From the NCBI GenBank assembly GCA_964637705.1, contig CAZWVM010000099.1, forward strand, positions 1-13,069: DNA of 13,069 bases. Direction: 5' to 3'. Positions 6,326-13,069 of this stretch are shown here, in pieces. The notes under the pieces are model-generated. The model made no database searches. It saw only the letters and a list, made by a program, of their open reading frames with translations, and was not told the origin of the DNA. Origin of the DNA: CAZWVM01 sp964637705 (lineage in GTDB: Bacteria > UBA8481). Position 1 is the first letter of the stretch, and every line of letters begins with the position of its first letter. The translations under genes and the position numbers were made by a program.

Positions 6326-8101
6326 ATGATGGAGGCCGCGCGCAAGATCCTGGTCGGGTGTATATTCCTGTTTGATTTCGTCATCATCCCGCCCCCGGTC
6401 GCACGGGCCGACGCCTTCGTCTTTCCGCTCGATACGCCTCGCCGCGCCCTCTCGGCCTCCTTCGGCGAATACCGGACCGGCCGCCTTCACTCCGGCATCG
6501 ATTTCGCGACCTTCGGTCGCGTCGGCATTCCTGTTCTCGCCGTCGATGAAGGCCGCGTCTATCGGATCCGCACGTCCGCGGGCGGTTACGGGAACGTTCT
6601 CTATCTCGAGCATCCTAACGGCCGTCGCACGGTCTACGCGCACCTGCAGGGATTCGCGCCCCGCCTGGCGGCCCTGTTGCCCCGCGCCGTGCATCCTCTC
6701 GGTGGAGACGAGAACGGCGAGGCGATGGAGGTCTACCCGTCGGGCCCCGCGCGGGTGCGCAAGGGGGAGATCGTCGGATGGACGGGCGAGGCGGGTATCG
6801 GGCTCCCTCACTTTCACTTCGAGCTGCGCGATGCGGCCGATCGCCCGCTGAACCCCATTTTCCACGGCGTCATCAAGGTCGAGGACCGCGTTCCGCCCGT
6901 CATCGACGAGGTGATCATCGAGGCGGCGGACGAGGCTTCGACCGTCCAGGGCGGGGCCTTTCCTGTTTCACTCGATCCTGCCGTGCGGGGAGCCACCGTC
7001 CTTGCGCGCGGCCGCTGCCGCGTGCTCGCGCGCGTCCGCGACGAAGACGGCCGGCTCGGTGGCACTCTCGCCCTCGACAGGTTGAAACTCTCGGTCGGCG
7101 GCACGGCGTGGAGCGAGATCCGCATGGACGGCTTCACGTTCGGTCGGGACCGCGAGGCCGTGCGCGTCTACGACCACTACCGCTCCGGATTCGGACCGAC
7201 CGTCTTCGTCTATGATCTCACGGCGCGACCGGGCTCCGCGGAGCTCGTCTCGGGCCGGGGCTTCGTGGAGGCTCCCGCGCCGGATTCGAGCCCGGTCGAA
7301 GTGGTCATCGAGGTCCGCGACATGAAGGGAAACCCGGCCCGCTTCGCCTTCTCGCTTGGCGGTGGCGACGCTCCGCCGGCCGAAGGGCCCGACGTCGTGC
7401 ATATCTCGCGAGCCGGCCTGGCCTGGCGGCGGTCCGGCCGCGAAACCCGGATCACCGCGCCCGGATCGGGTCTCGCCGGAAATCTCGCCTACGCCGTCGT
7501 CGTGGCGGCTCGGCAGGGCGGCGGTTATGCCCTGGCGCTCGCGGGTGACGCGACGCTGAGCGGCGTGCCCGCGGGCGAACGGGTCTATTCCCTCTCCGGT
7601 CCCGCTCCGTTCCCCGTGCCCGCACAAGCGGTCTCCACCCCGCTTCTTCTCGGCCCCTACGGTTGGGGCCCCGGGCGCGACCTCGAACTGAGCCTCCCGG
7701 CGCCCGCATCGGCCAACGGGCTCGCCTCGTTCCACAACGGCGCCTGGCGATGGCAGGAGAGCGTGAGGCAGGGCGACCGTTTCGCCGCCACGCTCGTCTT
7801 CCTCTCGCCCGTCGTTCCCGTCCGGGACACCGCTCCCCCCGAGATCCGGCCCGACACGACCCTTCCGCCCGGATCCGTTCTCGTTCTCGACGACTTCAGC
7901 GGCGTGGACGGGGAGAACGTGCGCGTCTTCGACGTCACGCAGGGGCGCGACGAGCGCGTGAAAGGGCGATACGATGGCGATCGTCGCAGCTTCCGGCCCG
8001 ATCGCCCCGCCCCGGAGGGACGCACCTGGCGGGTCGAGGCGTCCGATCGTGCGGGCAATCGGAGCATCAGGCTGCTGGTCATCAAGGAGGACACTCGATG
8101 A
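6326..8101 (+). CDS. Exported M23-family peptidoglycan endopeptidase with large C-terminal region
   Basis: A 591-aa secreted zinc metallopeptidase of the LytM/M23 type, which cuts peptide crosslinks in peptidoglycan. An N-terminal hydrophobic segment (KILVGCIFLFDFVII, then PPPVARADA) looks like a signal peptide. The catalytic domain (about 30-180) is complete: zinc ligands H55 and D59 in HSGID, H106 in AHLQG, and H162-F-H164 in PHFHFELRD. An insertion of about 35 residues sits between AHLQG and RKGEIVGWTGE. The remaining 400 residues are predicted by eye to be beta-rich and contain no motif I know; they may be substrate- or partner-binding beta-sandwiches. ATG 6326 or 6329 is the likely start since it places the signal peptide correctly, although the frame is open upstream and no strong Shine-Dalgarno is visible. 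The stop overlaps the next start (ATGA). Enzyme class is firm, exact role open. Confidence 0.92.
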   Translation: MMEAARKILVGCIFLFDFVIIPPPVARADAFVFPLDTPRRALSASFGEYRTGRLHSGIDFATFGRVGIPVLAVDEGRVYRIRTSAGGYGNVLYLEHPNGRRTVYAHLQGFAPRLAALLPRAVHPLGGDENGEAMEVYPSGPARVRKGEIVGWTGEAGIGLPHFHFELRDAADRPLNPIFHGVIKVEDRVPPVIDEVIIEAADEASTVQGGAFPVSLDPAVRGATVLARGRCRVLARVRDEDGRLGGTLALDRLKLSVGGTAWSEIRMDGFTFGRDREAVRVYDHYRSGFGPTVFVYDLTARPGSAELVSGRGFVEAPAPDSSPVEVVIEVRDMKGNPARFAFSLGGGDAPPAEGPDVVHISRAGLAWRRSGRETRITAPGSGLAGNLAYAVVVAARQGGGYALALAGDATLSGVPAGERVYSLSGPAPFPVPAQAVSTPLLLGPYGWGPGRDLELSLPAPASANGLASFHNGAWRWQESVRQGDRFAATLVFLSPVVPVRDTAPPEIRPDTTLPPGSVLVLDDFSGVDGENVRVFDVTQGRDERVKGRYDGDRRSFRPDRPAPEGRTWRVEASDRAGNRSIRLLVIKEDTR

Positions 8102-9642
8102 GTCGAATCGTGCGCGTCATGCGGGTCATCGTGTCGCTCTTCGTTCTTGCGGCGGCGCTCCACGCCCTCGATCCGATCGTCGATCGACGCATCACCGCGA
8201 TCCAGGTGCTTGCCGACGGCGTGCTCTGCGGGACCGGCGAAGGTCTCATGGTTGTGCCGGCTCGGGGTGAAGCCGGTCTCCTGCCCGGGTTCCGGGGTTT
8301 CGTCACCGCCTTGGCCGAGCATTCGGGGACCACCCTCGTCGGCACGCTTGACGGGCCCTGGATCCTCGCACGCGGCTCGGCCGTCCCGGTCGCCCTGCCG
8401 CACGGCACGACGGACTCGCAGGTCTCGTCGGCCGTCGTCGTGAACGGACGGTTCTTCGCGGGAGGAGCCTTCGGTCTTGTCGAGGTCAACGTGAAAGGCG
8501 AGACGGCTTGTCACGAGGTCCCGCTGCCGGGGCTGGCCGGGGAGGTGCTGTCGCTGTCGGCGAGCGACGGCCGGCTCCTCGCCGCCTGTCCCGGCCTCCT
8601 CATGGTCTCGTCGCCGGCCGTGGACTCGTGGGCGCGCGTTTCGGAGGGCTTGTCCTACATCCGGGTCGCCGGCCTTCCGGGCGGCCGCTGGGTGGGTCTC
8701 GCCGCCGGCGGCGGAGCGGACCTGGGCTCGCTGGATCCCCGAGCACCCCTTCAGCGCATCGAACTGCCGTATCGCGGCGACGTCGTCACCTCCATCGCCT
8801 GCGCGCCGGCGTCCTCGCCGTTGCGCCTCTTCGCCGGCACGATGCGCGGCCGCATCCTCGCCGCGGACGTGACCGACGGTCGGGAACCGGAGTGGAAGAT
8901 GCACGGGGACACGGCACCCTGGCCCGTCCGTTCCCTGGAATCGGGCGATGATCTCCTCCTCTACTGCGGCACGGAAGGCGCGGGCCTGAGGATCCTGGAC
9001 GCCGACGGGCGGCTTCTCTCGACGTGGCCGGCCGCGGAGGCGGGATTGCCGCCTCGCTATCGCATGGAGCCCGCGGCGGGCGGGGATGAGGAGAATCGGC
9101 TGCTTGATCGGATCCGGGCCGCGGTGACTTCCCGGATCGCGTTGTCCGGGCGGCGGAACATCGTCGCCTTTCTGGCCATCGTCATCGCCCTGGCGCTGAT
9201 CCTGGGCCTGCTCCTGCGCGGCGCCTCGCGGGACCGCGTCGCGCTGAAGGAGAAACGGCGCGCGCACAGGACGAGGATCGACCTGCCCGCGCTCGAGACG
9301 CTTTCGCCCGATCTCGCCGAGCAGGCCCGGCGACTGCAGGCTCTCACGGACGGGATCAACCGTGTTTCGCGTTCCGTGGCGCAGGGCCACGCCCAGGACC
9401 TGACGGACCGGGCCCGCGAGATCTCTCTCGAGTTCGAAGAGGTGGACGCGTGGATGCGCTCGAGGTTGACGCGCATTCACGAACTGCGGAAAGAGGAATC
9501 GGGGCGCCTGGTCGCGTTGAAGGCCGCGGCCCGGGAAGGCGGCGACGAGGAGCGCGTGCGCGACGAGTTGTCGGGGATCGAATCGCGGCTCGCCGCCCTG
9601 GACCGGGACGAGCGTTACCTGAAGTATGTTCTCGAGGAGTGA
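8098..9642 (+). CDS. Seven-repeat propeller-like membrane protein with cytoplasmic coiled coil
   Basis: A 514-aa protein of unknown function. A signal sequence or anchor (about 4-23) is followed by seven repeats beginning near residues 32, 69, 109, 150, 188, 230 and 277. Each repeat has a V-T-x-I/L strand, then a G-x-L/F-x-x-G-T turn and a G-hydrophobic-x-x-hydrophobic strand (for example VLCGTGEGLMVV, RLFAGTMRGRIL). Seven units of about 40 residues fit a seven-bladed beta-propeller like the sensor part of propeller-type two-component proteins. A single transmembrane helix follows at 354-375 (NIVAFLAIVIALALILGLLL), flanked on its C-side by basic residues, placing the rest in the cytoplasm. 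Residues about 395-514 are charged and helical, probably a coiled coil, with no kinase or other enzyme motif. AAGGAGG (8084-8090) supports ATG 8098, which overlaps the peptidase stop by 4 bp. It may sense a periplasmic state and pass it inward; this is inference. Confidence 0.85.
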   Translation: MSRIVRVMRVIVSLFVLAAALHALDPIVDRRITAIQVLADGVLCGTGEGLMVVPARGEAGLLPGFRGFVTALAEHSGTTLVGTLDGPWILARGSAVPVALPHGTTDSQVSSAVVVNGRFFAGGAFGLVEVNVKGETACHEVPLPGLAGEVLSLSASDGRLLAACPGLLMVSSPAVDSWARVSEGLSYIRVAGLPGGRWVGLAAGGGADLGSLDPRAPLQRIELPYRGDVVTSIACAPASSPLRLFAGTMRGRILAADVTDGREPEWKMHGDTAPWPVRSLESGDDLLLYCGTEGAGLRILDADGRLLSTWPAAEAGLPPRYRMEPAAGGDEENRLLDRIRAAVTSRIALSGRRNIVAFLAIVIALALILGLLLRGASRDRVALKEKRRAHRTRIDLPALETLSPDLAEQARRLQALTDGINRVSRSVAQGHAQDLTDRAREISLEFEEVDAWMRSRLTRIHELRKEESGRLVALKAAAREGGDEERVRDELSGIESRLAALDRDERYLKYVLEE

Positions 9643-11389
9643 TGGTGTATGGCGCCTCCTGCGCGCCGCCGCCATCACCGCACTTCCGGCCTTCAGCACG
9701 CTGAGCGTCGTGGTCGCCGCCCCCGTCGTCACGGCGGACACCGCTCTCGATGCGGCGTTCCGGCAAGGAACGATCGCTCCCACGGGGATCGAGGCGCTCG
9801 TGCGTCAACCTCCGAAGCCGGGTTGGGCGATGCTCGCCGGCCTGAATCGCCGCGTGAGAGGCCTGGGCGGCGGCCCCGTGCCGGTCGATGACCGGACCTT
9901 CCTGCCGGCCCGCATTCTGCTCGAAACGGATCCGATCGCCCGCGCGCGACTGTACCGCGAGTGGGGCGCGCTCGCGCGTTCGGCCGCGGTCCTGAAGAGC
10001 CATCCGGCCGCCCTGGATCGCTCGGCGCGCGGCTGGACGGACCTGGTCGAGACGTGTCTCCTCTCCGGCGACACGGCGGCGGCCTCCGCGGCCATCGAGA
10101 AGGCTCTCGCGGAAGGACCTCCCCCCGCCGAGGTTGCGGCGTTTGCCTGCGCGCATTTCCGCGCATCGGGTCGATTGGATCGCGAGATCGCGCTCCTGGA
10201 GGACCTGGCAAAGAGCGCCGCGCCGGGCGAGGCGCCGCCGGCGCTTCTCGCCCGTCTTCCTCACCTCCACCTCGAGATGGCCCTGCGGCGGCGGCAAAAC
10301 CGCGCCGAGGCCTATCGGCACCTCAACCGCGCGCTCGCCCTCGATTCGACCTCGGCGACGGTGTGGTACAACGTCGCGGTCTTCCATTCCCTCACGGGCC
10401 AGGCGGACACCGCGCTGAGGGCGGTGCAGGAGTGCCTGGAGCGAAAGCCCGATGATTACGACGCGCTTCTTCTCGCGGCTTCGATCCACAGCCGGCAGGG
10501 GCGGCGCGATCAGGCCGCCGCCGCCTTCCGCCGCGCGATCGATCACGGCGCTCCGGTCATCGCCCGCAAGCAGCTCGCGCTTCTTCTCCTGGAGGGGGGA
10601 GATCTCGCAGGGGCGGCCGCTGTCGCGGCCGAGGCCTTTCGCCTCGATCCTCACGATCCGCGGATGGCCCGTACTCACGGTGTCTTCTGCGCGCGGGGGC
10701 AACGGTGGGAGGAGGCCCTGCCGGCCCTGGAGGCGGCTCACCGGGCCTATCCCCATGACAACGAGGTGCGCTATGCCTACGCCGAGGCACTGGTCGCGAA
10801 AGGGCGGTGCGACGAGGCGTTGAAGGTCGTCGAACGGCATCCCGATCCGGCTCTGCGCCTCGCCGTGGCCGCCCGCGCCCATCTTGTCGCCGGCCGTACC
10901 GAGGAGGCCCTTTGCCTTCTCCGGCCTCGCCGCGAACGCGGCGAGGTGAAGGAGTCCTACCTCAGGTCTCTCTCCGCGGCCGCCGACCAGCGTCTCGCGT
11001 CGGGCGACCTCGTGGGTGCCCGGACCCTCTGGTTCGAGTGGCTCCGCGCGGATTCGGCCGCGGAGGTTCCCCGCCGACTCATCGAAGCGTCGGCGACGAG
11101 AACGTCAACGCGTGAAACGGTTTCGGCGAGGTCCGGTGAAGAGACGCCGTCCCTCGAGTCGATAGCCCGGTCGATCCGCGCCGGGCAGTACTCTCTTGCG
11201 GAGAACCGTGCGCGACACTATGTTTCGAGCCGGGAGGCGTCGGTGGCGGCATGGAATCTCCTGGCGCTAGCGCAGGCGCGCCAGGGCAAGAAAGACGAAG
11301 CCAGGGCGTCCCTCGACCGGTCGCTCGCGCTCGATCCGGCCCAGTCGGATGTGCGAGCCGCCCGGGCGGAACTGGCGGCGAGGCCGTGA
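9626..11389 (+). CDS. Exported tetratricopeptide-repeat protein
   Basis: A 587-aa protein built mostly of TPR helical hairpins, which act as protein-binding scaffolds. An N-terminal hydrophobic stretch (about 11-36, ALPAFSTLSVVVAAPVVTA) looks like a signal peptide. Clear TPR units run from about residue 217 (EAYRHLNRALALDSTSATVWYNVA) through 430, with the W/Y-N-L/V-A and alternating A-L-x-LDP pattern. A final unit lies near 540-575 (KKDEARASLDRSLALDP). No enzymatic motif is seen. The start is ATG 9626, overlapping the previous gene by 17 bp; it is the only in-frame start that yields a signal peptide, although its ribosome binding site is weak. The stop overlaps the lipoprotein start by 4 bp (GTGA). 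It likely assembles with the products of its neighbours on the outer face of the inner membrane. Confidence 0.88.
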   Translation: MFSRSDGVWRLLRAAAITALPAFSTLSVVVAAPVVTADTALDAAFRQGTIAPTGIEALVRQPPKPGWAMLAGLNRRVRGLGGGPVPVDDRTFLPARILLETDPIARARLYREWGALARSAAVLKSHPAALDRSARGWTDLVETCLLSGDTAAASAAIEKALAEGPPPAEVAAFACAHFRASGRLDREIALLEDLAKSAAPGEAPPALLARLPHLHLEMALRRRQNRAEAYRHLNRALALDSTSATVWYNVAVFHSLTGQADTALRAVQECLERKPDDYDALLLAASIHSRQGRRDQAAAAFRRAIDHGAPVIARKQLALLLLEGGDLAGAAAVAAEAFRLDPHDPRMARTHGVFCARGQRWEEALPALEAAHRAYPHDNEVRYAYAEALVAKGRCDEALKVVERHPDPALRLAVAARAHLVAGRTEEALCLLRPRRERGEVKESYLRSLSAAADQRLASGDLVGARTLWFEWLRADSAAEVPRRLIEASATRTSTRETVSARSGEETPSLESIARSIRAGQYSLAENRARHYVSSREASVAAWNLLALAQARQGKKDEARASLDRSLALDPAQSDVRAARAELAARP

Positions 11390-12705
11390 CGCCGCGCCGC
11401 CGTCCTCGCGTCCTGGCGGCCCTCCTGGCCGCGGCCGGCCTGGCGGCCTGCGGGGAGTCCCGCGTCTTCGCTCCGCCGTCCCTGGAGGACCGCACGACGT
11501 GGGAAGGGATCGGTCTCTGGAGCGACACCGGCGATACGGCCGATCTCGATCTCCTCCGCGGCGACGTCGTGGCTCGTCCCGATTCCCTCGTCCACACCGG
11601 TCCGCTCACCTGGCGCGTCGTCTCGATCGAAAACGTGGCGCGGGGGGTGGCGCGGACCTGGCCCAGCGTCGAGGAACGGTGGGTGATCGTGAGGACGGAG
11701 ATCGTGAACGAGTCGTATCCGTCGGACACGCTTGCGTTGGACACGGGGCGTCCGGCGCCGCGCTCCGTCACGATCGTGCCGCGCGAGGCCGTCGTCCTCG
11801 TTGACGACCAGGGCAATCGCCATGCTCCCTTGCGCGTTCACGACCGACTCCGCCCGTCGATCGAACAATCGGTCGCGGTCGAGAGCCGGCCGCTCACCGT
11901 GCCCTTTCTTTTCTCCCTGAAGCGCCTCCATGCGCCCGCGGCCATCGAGATCCACGCGCCGCTGGGCGACGGCGTCATCCGTTGGAACGACCCGGCGAGG
12001 CCTTCCGAATGGATCCGCCTCGACCGCAAGGCGCTCCTCCAGGACAAGTCCCTGCGCGCTCTCTGGGAGATCACGCTGCGGCGCGTGCGTTTCGAAGAGA
12101 GAGGAGATGCCGGGGAAGGGAGATCCTTCCTGGCGGACGTGCTTCTGCGCAACGTGACGCGGGTCGGCGAGCCCGCTCCGGAACCATCGAGGATCCGGCT
12201 CTACACCGGCGGCGGACGCACGCTCCGCAGCGTCTCCCTTCCCGCGATCGCGCCGAGGATCGTTTCGCCCGGCCAGGCCGTTCCTCTCGTGGTGAGATTC
12301 CTCGACGTGCCCGAGAACGAGACACTGGAACTGATCATCCCCCACGGTCGCGACTTCGCGCGCCTGGAGGCCATGCCGGGGTTTCTGCCGGAGAAACCCT
12401 TTCCGATGGCGGCCCCGGTCTTTTCCGAGGGACTGCGCGCCGTGGCATACGGGCTGGAGAGGACGCCCGGAACGGACGTGCGGCTGAAGGTCGGCTTGAC
12501 GCATTTCGGAGAGGATGAACTGGGCGTGGGAGGATTGAACATCTCGGGGTGGAACGGAAACTACTGGATTCCGGGCGTGATGAGCGGAGCCCCCGCTCTG
12601 CTCTACCCGAGTTTCGAGGAGCGGCGTTGGATCGTTTTTCCGACGCCGGTATCACAGCTGAAGCTGGAAATCCCGGGCCGGGATCCGATCATCGTTCCGC
12701 TCTGA
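11386..12705 (+). CDS. Lipoprotein with beta-sandwich-like segments, unknown function
   Basis: A 439-aa lipoprotein. The signal peptide is short and textbook: basic start (TPRRRPR), a run of Ala and Leu, then the lipobox L-A-A-C with the acylated cysteine at residue 22. The residue after Cys is Gly, not Asp, which by the Lol rule in proteobacteria would send it to the outer membrane. In the mature part two stretches resemble the extracellular beta-sandwich pattern in which a strand ending in V-x-N is followed by a proline-rich turn (ERWVIVRTEIVNESYPSD and SFLADVLLRNVTRVGEP). The C-terminal third (about 350-439) is Gly/Trp-rich (ISGWNGNYWIPG). No catalytic motif is visible. GTG 11386 overlaps the TPR stop by 4 bp and is the start that gives the lipobox. 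It closes the five-gene envelope cluster. Confidence 0.88.
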   Translation: MTPRRRPRVLAALLAAAGLAACGESRVFAPPSLEDRTTWEGIGLWSDTGDTADLDLLRGDVVARPDSLVHTGPLTWRVVSIENVARGVARTWPSVEERWVIVRTEIVNESYPSDTLALDTGRPAPRSVTIVPREAVVLVDDQGNRHAPLRVHDRLRPSIEQSVAVESRPLTVPFLFSLKRLHAPAAIEIHAPLGDGVIRWNDPARPSEWIRLDRKALLQDKSLRALWEITLRRVRFEERGDAGEGRSFLADVLLRNVTRVGEPAPEPSRIRLYTGGGRTLRSVSLPAIAPRIVSPGQAVPLVVRFLDVPENETLELIIPHGRDFARLEAMPGFLPEKPFPMAAPVFSEGLRAVAYGLERTPGTDVRLKVGLTHFGEDELGVGGLNISGWNGNYWIPGVMSGAPALLYPSFEERRWIVFPTPVSQLKLEIPGRDPIIVPL

Positions 12706-12760
12706 CTCCCTCGCCAGGCGCGTTCCTCGCGCGGCGCCGGCGTCCGGCTCCGCCGAACGA
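12706..12760. other. Short convergent intergenic region
   Basis: 55 bases lie between two converging genes. GCCGG-CGT-CCGGC can form a small GC stem, but no T-run follows in either direction, so I cannot name it a terminator. Confidence 0.3.
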
Positions 12761-13069
12761 CTACAGCGCGTAGTAGGCTTCGACCACCCAGCGTCCCAGC
12801 GACGAGCCGAGAACGGCGTCGCGCAGGGCCCGGAGGATGCCGAGGAAGGCGGTCTCCGGCAGGTTCCGTGAGATCACGCAGGCCTTGTCGCCGCGGCCGT
12901 TCAGCGTGGCCGCCGTTCCGCCCGTCGTCGTCCCGCCGCCGGCGTCGCTGAACCAGCTCGAACCGGAGGTGATGTCCAGGGCCGCCGGGGCCGGCGTGGC
13001 GGAGCGGCCGTCGAGATCCTGGACGGCCGAGGTGACGCCCGAGAGGTTGATGCCGGAGGCGCTGCCCGC
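12761..13069 (-). CDS. C-terminal fragment of an exported protein with CFI-box-like tail (5' part beyond window)
   Basis: The minus strand is open from the right edge to a TAG complementary to 12761-12763, giving 102 residues. It is too short at its start for a normal ORF call because the gene continues outside. The first 60 residues are Ala/Gly/Ser/Thr-rich (DAGGGTTTGGTAATLNG), like the linker of a secreted protein. The end has Cys-Val-Ile, then LRALRDAVLGSSLGRWVVEAYYAL. This matches the plan of the C-terminal CFI-box segment (C-F-I, then LR-x-F-R-D, a GR and YY) found on exported repeat proteins of diverse bacteria, but the ATAAYGS part that normally follows C-F-I is replaced. The coding call rests on an unbroken frame and this pattern. 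It converges with the lipoprotein gene across 55 bases. Confidence 0.7.
   Translation of the reverse strand, partial: AGSASGINLSGVTSAVQDLDGRSATPAPAALDITSGSSWFSDAGGGTTTGGTAATLNGRGDKACVISRNLPETAFLGILRALRDAVLGSSLGRWVVEAYYAL

Noticed and set aside
7657..9783. Open minus-strand frame of 708 codons opposite the M23, propeller and TPR genes
   Set aside because: It is opposite plus-strand genes with signal peptides, repeats and matching overlaps. Its translation is low-complexity Arg/Gly/Pro/Ala, as expected from the antisense of GC-rich codons.
9356..10882. Open minus-strand frame of 508 codons opposite the TPR gene
   Set aside because: The TPR pattern on the plus strand is clear, and the antisense translation is Arg-rich without any motif.

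Overview
The window is GC-rich chromosomal DNA, roughly two thirds G+C by eye, with densely packed genes and almost no non-coding sequence. It contains a lipoprotein with a clean lipobox, several exported proteins and a periplasmic-type M23 peptidase, so the source is very probably a diderm (Gram-negative) bacterium. The order HU/IHF gene, MerR gene, tRNA-Pro resembles deltaproteobacterial arrangements as I remember them. The large low-homology exported proteins would also fit uncultivated FCB-type lineages. I cannot place the organism more precisely.

Left part (1-5813) is mostly housekeeping. It starts with the 3' end of an alpha-glucan phosphorylase gene (glgP), followed by a convergent small gene with weak PilZ-like character. 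Then comes a tight plus-strand operon: tadA (tRNA adenosine deaminase), der (ribosome assembly GTPase), plsY (acyl-phosphate:glycerol-3-phosphate acyltransferase) and gpsA (glycerol-3-phosphate dehydrogenase). The junctions are 4-bp overlaps or a 4-nt gap. plsY and gpsA supply successive steps at the start of phospholipid synthesis. After gpsA lies a heptamer-repeat/inverted-repeat block that runs directly into a near-perfect sigma70-type promoter for an HU-family gene. A small MerR-type regulator and a tRNA-Pro(GGG) with its own TATAAT box follow.

Middle and right part (5839-12705) is a run of five plus-strand genes for envelope proteins. The first is a small exported protein starting only 25 nt after the tRNA. 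Next are an M23 metallopeptidase with all its active-site residues; a membrane protein with seven propeller-like repeats, one transmembrane helix and a cytoplasmic coiled coil; an exported TPR protein; and a lipoprotein with beta-sandwich-like segments. The last four overlap one another by 4, 17 and 4 bp, so they are very likely co-translated and functionally linked. I know of no named system with this exact layout. It is the best candidate here for an undescribed system, possibly an envelope module that senses something outside the cytoplasm and controls peptidoglycan cutting.

Right edge (12761-13069) holds, on the minus strand, the last 102 residues of a further gene. Its tail resembles the C-terminal CFI-box sorting-type segment of exported proteins. 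No gene-free stretch longer than about 170 bases exists in the window.
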